Source: an uncultured Clostridia bacterium
Lineage (GTDB): Bacteria > Bacillota > Clostridia > Oscillospirales > Oscillospiraceae
Direction of reading: 5' to 3'
Assembly (NCBI GenBank): GCA_946539175.1
Contig: CAMNHH010000049.1
Location: forward strand, 1 to 14,022
DNA: 14,022 bases
This document shows positions 6,747 to 13,744 of this stretch, piece after piece; position 1 is the stretch's first letter; each line of letters starts with the position of its first letter. The notes under the pieces were generated by a model. It had not been told where the DNA came from and ran no database searches. It was given only the letters and a program-made list of their open reading frames with translations. Made by a program: the position numbers and the translations under genes.

Positions 6747-6925
6747 CCCAGGGCCTTTGCAAAGCGGACCACCGCCGCCTTGGAGGTATAGGTCTGCTCC
6801 GCGATCTGCCGGGTGCCGTATTCCCGAATCCGCCCCTTCTCCCGCAGGACGAATTCTCCGATGCTCCCCTTGGAAGCGTTCAGATAGGTTTCCGTTCACT
6901 CCTCCACCCGCTGACGCAGGGTCAT
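6746..6925 (-). pseudogene. N-terminal remnant of an RpiR-family transcriptional regulator
   Basis: From an ATG at 6925-6923, preceded by a good AGGAAGG site, the frame reads MTLRQRVEE, then a TGA (6898-6896), then a clear RpiR-family helix-turn-helix: LNASKGSIGEFVL, GTRQIAEQTYTS, KAAVVRFAKALG. The sugar-phosphate-binding SIS domain that should follow (about 180 residues) is missing; homology stops at codon 60 and the sequence becomes the GH4 tail in another frame. Two separate lesions are therefore visible, a nonsense codon and a deletion. RpiR regulators commonly control nearby sugar genes, so the lost gene was probably the regulator of the GH4 locus. The ribosome site is intact, so a 9-residue peptide could still be made. 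It is 29 nt from the stop of the cupin gene. Confidence 0.72.
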
Positions 6926-6953
6926 GCTCACCGCCTTCCTACCGTATGGAAGC

Positions 6954-7709
6954 CTATTTCAGCGTTGCGTAAGCTTCGGCATCCACGGCCTCCAGCCATT
7001 CGGTGCCGGTTTCTTCGCCTGCCGCCTCAATGGCAAGATGAGAGAACCAGGAATCCGGGGCGGCACCGTGCCAGTGCTTGACGCCGGCAGGGATATTGAC
7101 CACGGTGCCGGGGGTCATCTCCACAGGCGCCTCGCCCCAGGCCTGGTAATACCCCCGACCGCCCACGCAGATCAGCACTTGGCCGCCGCCGGATTTGGCG
7201 TGGTGGACGTGCCAGTTGTTGCGGCAGCCGGGCTCAAAGGTCACGTTGAAAACAGAAACCTGCTGCTGGGACACCGGGGCCAGATAGCTCTGGCCCACGA
7301 AGAACTGCCCGTAGGGGTTGGGCGTCCCGATGGGAAAGAAGATGCTGTTCTGGTATTTGTCCTTCTCCGTGAGGGCCGGGGTCTCCTCGCTCCAAACCTC
7401 CTTGGCCAGACGGAACACCGCCCAGCCCTTGGGCCAGCCCACGTACATGGTGGCGTGGGTGATGATGGCGGCGATCTCTTCCCTGGTGACCCCGTGAGCC
7501 TTGGCGTTTTGCAGATGATAGGTCAAAGACGAATCCGTGATGCCGGAGGCCATCAGAGACACCACGGTGATGATGCACTTGGTTTTGAGGTCGATGGCAT
7601 CCTCGTTCCACAGCTCCCCGAAGAGCACGTCGTCGTTGAGATGGGCGAACCTGGGAGCAAAGTCTCCCAGTTGATTTCTGCCTGCGGTCTGTACGATCTT
7701 TTCAGCCAT
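6954..7709 (-). CDS. Carboxymuconolactone decarboxylase-like/cupin fusion protein
   Basis: A 251-residue fusion. Residues about 15-108 are a carboxymuconolactone decarboxylase (CMD/AhpD-like) helical domain (FGELWNEDAIDLKTKCIITVVSLMA, HGVTREEIAAIITHATMYVGWPKGW). Residues about 148-230 are a small cupin barrel with motif 1 (GCRNNWHVHHAKSGGGQ; His167, His169) and motif 2 (IPAGVKHWHGA; His212). The usual cupin motif-1 Glu is Gln177, and the CMD part has one Cys (Cys45) rather than the CxxC of redox-active AhpD, so a peroxidase role is doubtful. Such fusions often sit with aldo/keto reductases, as here. The start ATG lies inside the last codons of the upstream reductase (8-nt overlap) after an AGGAGG site, so it is translated from the same mRNA. 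The reaction and substrate are not known; a role in small-molecule or carbonyl detoxification is an inference from context. Confidence 0.87.
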   Translation of the reverse strand: MAEKIVQTAGRNQLGDFAPRFAHLNDDVLFGELWNEDAIDLKTKCIITVVSLMASGITDSSLTYHLQNAKAHGVTREEIAAIITHATMYVGWPKGWAVFRLAKEVWSEETPALTEKDKYQNSIFFPIGTPNPYGQFFVGQSYLAPVSQQQVSVFNVTFEPGCRNNWHVHHAKSGGGQVLICVGGRGYYQAWGEAPVEMTPGTVVNIPAGVKHWHGAAPDSWFSHLAIEAAGEETGTEWLEAVDAEAYATLK

Positions 7710-8772
7710 TGTTGCCTTCCTCCTGCTGCTGTCCGATCTTCTGGTCTCCGGTGGACCAGACGTGCTTCTTCTTTGCGTTGGCGGGCTTGTTCTGGGCCAT
7801 GACGCCTGCCAGCGGATGGGGCAGGTATGGGGCTTCCAGCCAGGCCAGCTCCTCCTCCGTCAGCGCCAGCTCCACAGCCTTTGCCGCGCCTTCGATATGC
7901 TGCGGCTTCGTGGCGCCGACGACGGGCGACGTGACCTTGCCCAGCAGCCAGGCCAGGGAGACCTCCGTCATGCTGACCCCGTGCCGCTCCGCCAGCTCCG
8001 CCACCCGGGCGATGATCACGTTGTCCTGCTCTGCCGTGGCGTCATACTTGAATTTCGCGTAGGCGTCCTCCTCCGCCCGCTTGGTGTCCTTCTGACCGGG
8101 CAGCCGGGACAGGCGGCCGCTGGCCAGGGCGCTGTAGGGCGTCAGGGCGATGTTCTCCTGGGCGCAGAAGGGGACCATTTCCCGCTCCTCCTCCCGGAAG
8201 ATCAGGTTGTAATGTCCCTGAACGGAGACGAACTTGGCAAAGCCCTCCCGCTCCGCCAGGGCGTTGGCCTGGGCCAGCTGCCAGGCAAAGCAGTTGGAGA
8301 TGCCGATATAACGGGTCTTCCCGGCCTGTACCATCCGGTTCAGCCCGTCGAGGATGTCATAGATGGGCGTCTGCCAGTCCCACATGTGGTAGATATACAG
8401 ATCCACGTGGTCCATGCCCAGATTCTTCAGACTGGTGTTCAGCATGGTCTCAATGTGCTGCTGACCGCTGATCCCCGCTTCAAGCTCCGCCTGGGTCCGG
8501 GGCAGGAATTTGGTGGCCACCACCACGTCCTCCCGCCGGGCGAGGTCCCGCAGGGCCCGGCCCAGATACTGCTCGCTGGTGCCGCTCTGGTAGGCGATGG
8601 CGGTGTCAAAGAAGTTGATCCCCAGCTCCAGCCCCCGCCGGATGATCGCTCTGCTCTGCTCCTCGTCAACGGTCCAGCTGTGCTGGCCCCGGCCCGCGTC
8701 CCCGAAGCCCATGCAGCCCATGCAGATCCGGGAGACCGTCAGGTCGGAATTGCCGAGTTTCGTATATTGCAC
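7702..8772 (-). CDS. Aldo/keto reductase (first-described family copy, 356 aa)
   Basis: An NADPH-dependent oxidoreductase with the AKR TIM barrel. The catalytic tetrad is visible: Asp56 (NFFDTA), Tyr61 (AIAYQSGTSE), Lys88 (VVVATKF) and His129 (LYIYHMWD). The start KLGNSDLTVSRICMGCMGFG and the coenzyme-binding end (SPVVGATKPQHIEGA, 282-296) are typical of the YajO-like/YhdN-like group. A polar, Lys/Gln-rich tail (about 326-356) extends past the barrel. Translation begins at a GTG (8772-8770); an AAGGAG (8785-8790) lies 12 nt upstream, a rather long spacing, and overlaps the end of the preceding reductase gene, whose stop is 3 nt before this start. No better start is seen. It is the middle gene of a three-gene operon. 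The natural carbonyl substrate cannot be read from the sequence. Confidence 0.92.
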   Translation of the reverse strand: MQYTKLGNSDLTVSRICMGCMGFGDAGRGQHSWTVDEEQSRAIIRRGLELGINFFDTAIAYQSGTSEQYLGRALRDLARREDVVVATKFLPRTQAELEAGISGQQHIETMLNTSLKNLGMDHVDLYIYHMWDWQTPIYDILDGLNRMVQAGKTRYIGISNCFAWQLAQANALAEREGFAKFVSVQGHYNLIFREEEREMVPFCAQENIALTPYSALASGRLSRLPGQKDTKRAEEDAYAKFKYDATAEQDNVIIARVAELAERHGVSMTEVSLAWLLGKVTSPVVGATKPQHIEGAAKAVELALTEEELAWLEAPYLPHPLAGVMAQNKPANAKKKHVWSTGDQKIGQQQEEGNNG

Positions 8773-8775
8773 CGC

Positions 8776-9708
8776 TTATTTCATCTCCTTTTCCCAGAAA
8801 CGGATGGCGTTGATCTGCAGGCTGTCGGCAAGCTGCTCCAGCTCCGCGGTCTCCTCCGCCGTCAGAACGACAGCGGCAGCCTTGGCCGCGTCCTCCACGT
8901 GGGAGACCTTGGTGACGCCGATGATGGGCAGGGTGCCCTTGGCAATGGCCCAGGCCACGGGGATCTGGGCCGCGCCCACGCCGTGCTTGTCCGCCAGCTT
9001 CTTCAGGGCCTCGTTCAGAACCTCCAGCTTGTCCAGGACGGGATTGTAGGTCTCCGCCCGGGCGGAGCCCGCGGGCATGGGGTGCCTGGTGTCGTACTTG
9101 CCGGACAGGGCGCCCTGCTCCAGCACCATGTAGGAGAAGAAGACGATGCCGTTTTCCCTGCAGTAGTCCAGGATGCCGGAGTCCTCGGAGGAGCGGTTGA
9201 TGAGGCTGTAGTGGTTCTGCACTGCGGAGAGCTTCAGGCCGTGGGCCTTCAGAATCTCGTCGGCCTGCCTGATCTCCGCCAGGTTGTGGTTGGAAACGCC
9301 CAGCAGGGGCACGTTGTCCCTGCCCTCGAAGTATTTGGCCAGCTCCTGGGTCCAGTGGGGGGCGTCCCAGACGTTGTGGATCCAGTAAATATCAAAGCGG
9401 TCCAGCTCCATGAGCTTCAGCTGCATCTCGATCATGTCCGCCATGGCGCTGGGTTTGCCGTTGGCGCACTGGGGGGTAAACTTGTCGGAGACCAGATAAC
9501 GGTCTCTGGGCAGGTCCTTCAGAAAGCCCGCCAGCACCTTCTCCGAGGTGCCCATGCCGTAGGCGTAGGCGGTGTCCCACAGGTTCAGGCCGTGCTCCAT
9601 GGCCGCGTCAAAAATGGGCTTCAGGGTCCCGGCGCTCAGACTGCCGCCGAAGGTGCCGTCGTTGCCCCAGGCCCAGGCCCCCAGAGCGATTTTGGGAAGC
9701 TGTTTCAT
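8776..9708 (-). CDS. Aldo/keto reductase (second copy, promoter-proximal, 310 aa)
   Basis: An AKR-family NADPH-dependent reductase, distinct from its downstream neighbour. With the start chosen here the tetrad is Asp45 (LWDTA), Tyr50 (AYAYGMGTSE), Lys76 (LVSDKF) and His111 (IYWIHNVW). The C-terminal nucleotide site reads LPIIGVTKVSHVEDA. I set the start at the ATG 9708-9706 because AAGGAG (9718-9723) lies 9 nt upstream and the barrel begins right after (KIALGAWAWG). An in-frame ATG nine codons earlier (9735) lacks a ribosome site and lies within 1 nt of the operator palindrome. It is the first gene of the operon and directly follows a palindrome-covered promoter, so inducible control is likely. 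Substrate unknown; an organic aldehyde or ketone is typical. Confidence 0.9.
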   Translation of the reverse strand: MKQLPKIALGAWAWGNDGTFGGSLSAGTLKPIFDAAMEHGLNLWDTAYAYGMGTSEKVLAGFLKDLPRDRYLVSDKFTPQCANGKPSAMADMIEMQLKLMELDRFDIYWIHNVWDAPHWTQELAKYFEGRDNVPLLGVSNHNLAEIRQADEILKAHGLKLSAVQNHYSLINRSSEDSGILDYCRENGIVFFSYMVLEQGALSGKYDTRHPMPAGSARAETYNPVLDKLEVLNEALKKLADKHGVGAAQIPVAWAIAKGTLPIIGVTKVSHVEDAAKAAAVVLTAEETAELEQLADSLQINAIRFWEKEMK

Positions 9709-9737
9709 ACGTTCGATCTCCTTTGCATATTCCATGT

Positions 9738-9750
9738 TGACACCGTGTCA
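9738..9750. promoter_or_regulatory. Operator half-site pair O2, TGACAC-C-GTGTCA palindrome
   Basis: An odd-centred palindrome (TGACAC, C, GTGTCA) at the expected transcription start of the reductase operon. It repeats the core of the upstream operator; centres are 36 bp apart (9744 and 9780). A repressor bound here would block initiation or escape. Confidence 0.65.
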
Positions 9751-9758
9751 GTGACTCA

Positions 9759-9787
9759 ATGATAGCACGTCATTGACACAGTGTCAA
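9759..9787 (-). promoter_or_regulatory. Sigma-A promoter of the aldo/keto reductase operon
   Basis: On the minus strand TTGACA (plus 9782-9787), 17-nt spacer, TATCAT (plus 9759-9764). The start site should fall near 9752, inside or next to operator O2. The -35 hexamer is part of operator O1. Confidence 0.82.
9773..9787. promoter_or_regulatory. Operator O1, perfect 15-bp palindrome over the -35
   Basis: TTGACACAGTGTCAA is fully symmetric about 9780 and contains the -35 hexamer of the reductase promoter. Between O1 and O2 there is one more symmetric pair, TCAATGA (9756-9762) and TCATTGA (9770-9776). The pattern resembles operators of dimeric repressors such as the TetR or MarR families; no regulator gene is in the window, so the binder is unknown. 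Confidence 0.7.
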
Positions 9788-9923
9788 TAGCAAATGCGGA
9801 CAAATCGGAAAATATTTTGGAAATTGACCTGGCGCCTGGCTTCAGAAGGCTCTTCCGGAACAGGCAAGCGTCGTATTCTTCTGCCGCGGAATGTGGAAGT
9901 TTCTCTGGATTTCTGCGCCCCAA

Positions 9924-9934
9924 TATGATATGAT
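9924..9934 (+). promoter_or_regulatory. Possible -10 element(s) for the phosphatase-peptidase genes
   Basis: Two overlapping TATGAT hexamers (9924-9929 and 9929-9934) lie about 120 nt upstream of the phosphatase ATG. The matching -35 positions (TTCTCT at 9901-9906) are weak. The 265-nt gap 9788-10052 otherwise holds only small hairpins. Confidence 0.42.
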
Positions 9935-9957
9935 CAAGCTGTCACACAGAGGCGCGC

Positions 9958-10012
9958 TTCCAGAAACGGAGCGGATAAGCGGAAAACCGCATGGATGCAA
10001 AATTCTCTGGAA
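9958..10012 (+). other. Possible structured 5' leader
   Basis: TTCCAGA (9958-9964) pairs with TCTGGAA (10006-10012), enclosing a GCGG-AAAA-CCGC hairpin (9979-9990). If transcription starts near 9940 this would lie in the phosphatase leader. It matches no riboswitch class that I recognise, and arms this short can arise by chance. Confidence 0.25.
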
Positions 10013-10052
10013 AAAGCAAGGGAAAGTACGATATGCAAGGAGAAGCCACGAT

Positions 10053-10514
10053 ATGGTAAAGGTGCTGTTTGTCTGCCACGGCAACATCTGCCGCAGTCCC
10101 ATGGCGGAGTTTGTTTTGAAGGATTTGGTGAAAAAACGGGGGCTGGCGGCGGAGTTTGAGATTGCCTCGGCGGCCGCCAGCCGGGAGGAGCTCGGCAATC
10201 CGGTGTACCCCCCTGCCCGCCGGAAGCTGGCGGAGCACGGCATCTCCTGTGCGGGCCATCACGCCAGGCAGATGACCCGGTACGATTACGGCTATTATGA
10301 TTGGATCCTCTGCATGGACCGGGCCAACCTCCGCAGCGCCGCCCGGATTGCTGGGGGCGATCCGGCGGGAAAGCTCCGGCTGCTGCTGGACTTTACGGAC
10401 CGGGCCGGCCAGGAGGTGGCGGACCCCTGGTACACCGGGGACTTCGAGGCTGCCTGGCAGGACGTGCTGGAGGGCTGCGAGGGACTGCTGGAGCAGGTGA
10501 AATCCGAGGACTAA
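10053..10514 (+). CDS. Low-molecular-weight protein-tyrosine-phosphatase family protein
   Basis: A 153-residue LMW-PTP, normal length for the family. The P-loop CHGNICRS (Cys8-X5-Arg14) gives the nucleophile and phosphate site, and the DPWY motif (Asp124) supplies the general acid. It would remove phosphate from tyrosine, or in some Firmicute homologues from arginine, on cytoplasmic proteins. The start at 10053 is chosen because AAGGAG (10037-10042) lies 10 nt upstream and the fold begins with VKVLFVCHGN; the frame stays open further upstream to 9891 but that part is not family-like and overlaps the possible promoter. It is followed after 72 nt by the oligopeptidase gene in the same direction with no clear terminator between, so they may be co-transcribed. 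Specificity, tyrosine or arginine, cannot be settled here. Confidence 0.92.
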   Translation: MVKVLFVCHGNICRSPMAEFVLKDLVKKRGLAAEFEIASAAASREELGNPVYPPARRKLAEHGISCAGHHARQMTRYDYGYYDWILCMDRANLRSAARIAGGDPAGKLRLLLDFTDRAGQEVADPWYTGDFEAAWQDVLEGCEGLLEQVKSED

Positions 10515-10586
10515 GCATGGGCGTGCGCCCTGGGCGCCGCCGCAAAACGTATATTCAATGCCTGACAGGGCGGAAAGGGGATCATT

Positions 10587-12398
10587 ATGGAACTGTGCAA
10601 GAGAAAAGACGTGCCTGTGGAGCTGACCTGGGATCTGTCGCTGATCTTCCGGGAGGAGGCGCAGATGTGGCAGGCGCTGGAGGCCCTGAAGGCAAGGGTC
10701 AAAGCCTTTGTGGAGACCTACGCCGGGCGGCTGGACAGCGCCCCGCGGATCGTGGCCTGTCTGGACGAGCTGGAACGCATCCAGCCGGAGATCGGCAGGA
10801 TCTGGCAGTACAGCGGTCTGGCGGTGGAGGCGGACTACACCGACAACCGGCTCCGGGAGCGGGACAAGAAGGTCAGCGACGAGATGACCCGTCTGCGGAC
10901 GGCCCTCTCCTTCGTGGACAGCGAGATCCTGCTGGCCCCCACCCGGGAGCTGGAGGAGGCGGTGGAGCTGGCCAGGGGCTGCAGGGTCTATCTGCAGGAT
11001 CTGCTGGCCCGGAAGGCCCACATGCTGAGCCCCGAGACGGAAAAGACCCTGGCGGCCCTGGGCCGCTCCTTTGGCGTGCCCTACGAGATCTACAACACCA
11101 TGAAGCTGGCGGACATCTCCTTCGAGCCCTTCACGGTGGGGGGCAAGACCTACCCGCTGGGCTACTCCCTCTTCGAGGACGACTACGAATACGTGGAGGA
11201 CAGCGCCGTCCGCCGGGCCGCCTGCAGGGCCTTCTACGACACCCTGCAGAAATACGAGAACAGCACCGCCGCCGCCTACAACGCCTGCGTCAGCCAGGAG
11301 AAGACCATGGCGGAGCTGCGGGGCTACCGGGACGTGTTCGACTATCTGCTCTTTGAGCAGAAGGTGAGCCGGGAGATGTACGACCGGCAGATCGACGTGA
11401 TCACCCAGCGGCTGGCCCCCCACATGCGCCGCTACGCCCGGCTGCTGCAGAAGCTCCACAGGCTGGACCGCATGACCTTCGCGGACCTGAAGGTGCCGGT
11501 GGACCCGGAATATGACCCCAAGGTCAGCATTGAGGCGTCTCACCGCTACGTGCGGGAGGGTCTGTCGGTGCTGGGGCCGGACTACGTGGAGATGATCGAC
11601 CGGGCCTACCGGGAGCGCTGGATCGACTTTGCCAAAAACGACGGCAAGTCCACCGGCGGCTTCTGCTCCGGCATCTTCCGGCAGAACTCCTTCATCCTGC
11701 TGAACTGGAACGACCGGATGGCGGACGTGTTCACCGTGGCCCACGAGCTGGGCCACGCGGGCCAGAGCATGTACAGCGACCGGGCCCAGTCCTTCTTTGA
11801 CGCGGACCCCTCCATGTATCTGATCGAGGCCCCCTCCACCATGAACGAGCTGCTGCTGGCCAACCACCTGCTGGAAAGCAGCCGGGACAAGCGCTTCCGC
11901 CGCTGGGTCCTTTCCAGCATGATCTCCAACACCTACTACCACAACTTCGTGACCCACCTGCGGGAGGCCTGGTATCAGCGGGAGGTCTACAGGATCATCG
12001 ACCGGGGCGGCAGCGTCAACGCGGAGCTGCTGAACGAGCTGTTCCGGAAGAATCTGGAGCTGTTCTGGGGCGACGCGGTGGAGCTGCCCCAGGGGGTGGA
12101 GCGGACCTGGATGCGGCAGCCCCACTACTACATGGGCCTCTATCCCTACACCTACAGCGCCGGTCTCACCGTGGCCACCCAGGCCATGCTGCGGATCCGG
12201 GCGGAGGGTCAGCCCGCCGTGGAGGACTGGAAACGCTTTTTGGCCTGCGGCGGCTCCAAAACGCCTCTGGAGATGGCGAAGCTGGCGGGCTGCGACATGA
12301 GCACCGACGGCCCCCTCAACGCCACCGTGGACTACATCGGCTCCATCATTGACGAGATCTGCAAGCTCACGGAGGAGCTGGACGGCATTCGGGTCTGA
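10587..12398 (+). CDS. pepF: Oligoendopeptidase F, M3 family zinc metallopeptidase
   Basis: A 603-residue M3B peptidase, usual length about 600, that cuts short peptides in the cytoplasm. The zinc site is HELGH (His386, Glu387, His390) in FTVAHELGHAG, with the third ligand Glu414 in LIEAPSTMNE. N-terminal helical PepF_N part about 1-190 (LTWDLSLIFREE at 13-24); peptidase M3 domain about 200-590 with GGFCSGIF before the zinc helix and the HYYMGLYPYTYSAG stretch that shapes the substrate cleft near the end. No signal peptide is seen. AAAGGGG (10574-10580) precedes the ATG. It follows the phosphatase gene in the same direction and ends at a strong hairpin. No active-site residue is missing. The family is certain; the peptide range is not predictable. 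Confidence 0.95.
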   Translation: MELCKRKDVPVELTWDLSLIFREEAQMWQALEALKARVKAFVETYAGRLDSAPRIVACLDELERIQPEIGRIWQYSGLAVEADYTDNRLRERDKKVSDEMTRLRTALSFVDSEILLAPTRELEEAVELARGCRVYLQDLLARKAHMLSPETEKTLAALGRSFGVPYEIYNTMKLADISFEPFTVGGKTYPLGYSLFEDDYEYVEDSAVRRAACRAFYDTLQKYENSTAAAYNACVSQEKTMAELRGYRDVFDYLLFEQKVSREMYDRQIDVITQRLAPHMRRYARLLQKLHRLDRMTFADLKVPVDPEYDPKVSIEASHRYVREGLSVLGPDYVEMIDRAYRERWIDFAKNDGKSTGGFCSGIFRQNSFILLNWNDRMADVFTVAHELGHAGQSMYSDRAQSFFDADPSMYLIEAPSTMNELLLANHLLESSRDKRFRRWVLSSMISNTYYHNFVTHLREAWYQREVYRIIDRGGSVNAELLNELFRKNLELFWGDAVELPQGVERTWMRQPHYYMGLYPYTYSAGLTVATQAMLRIRAEGQPAVEDWKRFLACGGSKTPLEMAKLAGCDMSTDGPLNATVDYIGSIIDEICKLTEELDGIRV

Positions 12399-12416
12399 GT
12401 CCCCCCAGCGCAAAAA

Positions 12417-12453
12417 CCGCCGCGGTCTCCCGGAGCTCCGGGCGCCGCGGCGG
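12417..12453. terminator. GC-rich bidirectional terminator
   Basis: Arms CCGCCGCGG (12417-12425) and CCGCGGCGG (12445-12453) enclose an inner self-complementary CCCGGAGCTCCGGG (12429-12442). A5 precedes the stem and a TTCGTTT follows it, so it can end transcription of the peptidase gene and, in reverse, of the permease gene, whose stop is 16 nt away. Confidence 0.8.
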
Positions 12454-12468
12454 CTTCGTTTCAGAGAA

Positions 12469-13728
12469 TCAGCCGAAGATCAGAAACATGACCACGCTGC
12501 TCAGGGTGGCGGCGAGGCCCACGCAGGCCTCGAAGGGGATCAGCTTCATCCGGTCCTTGATGGACAGGTTGACGCTGCCGCCGGTGGCGTGGAAGAAGGA
12601 GCCGTGGGGCAGGGAGTCCACCACCGTGGCGCCCGCGTGAATCATGGCGCCGGCGCTGAGGGCGGGGACGCCGCTGGCAATCAGCGTCTCGGCAAAGGTC
12701 TGGGAGGCGATGGTGGCCCCGGCGGTGGTGGAGGCGGTGGCCCCGGCCATCAGAATGCCGGCCAGGGGCGCCAGCACGAAGGCGGGCATGTTCAGGGTCT
12801 CCAGCAGATCGATCATGTCGTACTGCAGGGCGGAGGCCTTGATGACCCCGGCGATGGTGCCGGTGCCGATCAGCAGGACGGACACGCCCACCACCTTGGA
12901 CAGGCCGAACTCGGTGATCTGCACCAGCTGTCTGATCCGGCCCGTCACCAGCATGCAGACCAGGCCCCCCACGGGCAGGGCGATCAGAGGATCAATGGTG
13001 ACACCCGCGATGGGACGCAGGGCCAGCAGCACGATGACCACCAGGGGCCCCAGGACGGCGGGCAGGAAGCCGGGCAGCCCGGAGTCCGAGGGCTCCACGT
13101 CGGACTCCGCCACGGCCAGGCCGTTTTTCTTTTTGCGCAGCAGACTCGCCAGCAGGATGGCCGCCGCCAGCGCGATGAGGCCGGGGACGAGGTTCTTGAA
13201 CATCAGAGAGGTCAGATCCACGTGGAAGGCCTCTGCGGTGGCGATGGTGTTGGGGTTGGGGGAGATGATGTTGCCCGCCTTGCCGCCGCCGATCATGGCC
13301 AGCAGCAGACTCTGCTTGGACAGGCCCGCCTTCCGGCCGATGGCCAGGGCGATGGGGGCCACGGTGATGACGGAGATGTCCACAAAGACGCCCACGGCGC
13401 AGATGATCATGGTGGCCAGGGCCACGGCGGCCAGGGCCAGCCTCTGGCCCATCTTGTCCACGATGGTCTCCGCGATCTTCTGGGCGGACCCTGTCTTGAT
13501 CAGCGCCCCGGCCAGCACGCCGGAGGTCATGATCCGCAGCACGGAGGACATCATGGAGGACGCACCGGACACCATGGTATTCACCGTGGTCACCAGGCCG
13601 CCGCCTCCGATCAGACCGCCGACCAGAGCGCCCAGGATCAGGCTGTAGGCGGGATGGACCTTCCAAATAATCAGCACGATGGCCAGCACCAGGCCAAGCA
13701 GCGCGCCCAGGGTAGTGAAGTCGTACAT
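12469..13728 (-). CDS. GntP-family permease (gluconate/glycerate-type proton symporter)
   Basis: A 419-residue integral membrane protein of the GntP family, near the usual 420-450. Around 11-12 hydrophobic segments are visible, from MYDFTTLGALLGLVLAIVLI at the start to LAATLSSVVMFLIF at the end, with a charged cytoplasmic loop near 197-217. Family motifs are seen: GVFVDISVITVAPIA (113-127), GGGKAGNIISPNPNT (147-161), and SLPHGSFFHATGG (372-384). GntP members import gluconate, or related hydroxy acids, with protons. The neighbour on its 5' side is a glycerate kinase gene, ending 16 nt before this start, so glycerate or a sugar acid that yields it is the more likely cargo. AAGGAGG lies 7 nt before the ATG. 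The family is firm; the substrate is inferred from context. Confidence 0.9.
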   Translation of the reverse strand: MYDFTTLGALLGLVLAIVLIIWKVHPAYSLILGALVGGLIGGGGLVTTVNTMVSGASSMMSSVLRIMTSGVLAGALIKTGSAQKIAETIVDKMGQRLALAAVALATMIICAVGVFVDISVITVAPIALAIGRKAGLSKQSLLLAMIGGGKAGNIISPNPNTIATAEAFHVDLTSLMFKNLVPGLIALAAAILLASLLRKKKNGLAVAESDVEPSDSGLPGFLPAVLGPLVVIVLLALRPIAGVTIDPLIALPVGGLVCMLVTGRIRQLVQITEFGLSKVVGVSVLLIGTGTIAGVIKASALQYDMIDLLETLNMPAFVLAPLAGILMAGATASTTAGATIASQTFAETLIASGVPALSAGAMIHAGATVVDSLPHGSFFHATGGSVNLSIKDRMKLIPFEACVGLAATLSSVVMFLIFG

Positions 13729-13744
13729 TTGCAGCCTCCTTTTC

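Noticed and set aside
7762..9762. A 666-codon open frame antisense to the reductase operon
   Set aside because: Composition is Gly/Leu/Val/His-rich with no domain pattern, and both opposite-strand reductases have complete catalytic tetrads.
9737..9787. A transposon end or attachment site formed by the TTGACAC repeats
   Set aside because: No transposase, target duplication or partner copy is seen, and the repeats coincide exactly with promoter elements.
9891..10052. A 54-codon N-terminal extension of the phosphatase
   Set aside because: It overlaps the possible promoter, has no ribosome site, and the phosphatase fold starts exactly at the later ATG with a Shine-Dalgarno.
9942..12413. An 823-codon open frame antisense to the phosphatase and oligopeptidase
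   Set aside because: It covers two well-recognised genes and shows only low-complexity sequence produced by high-GC codon bias.
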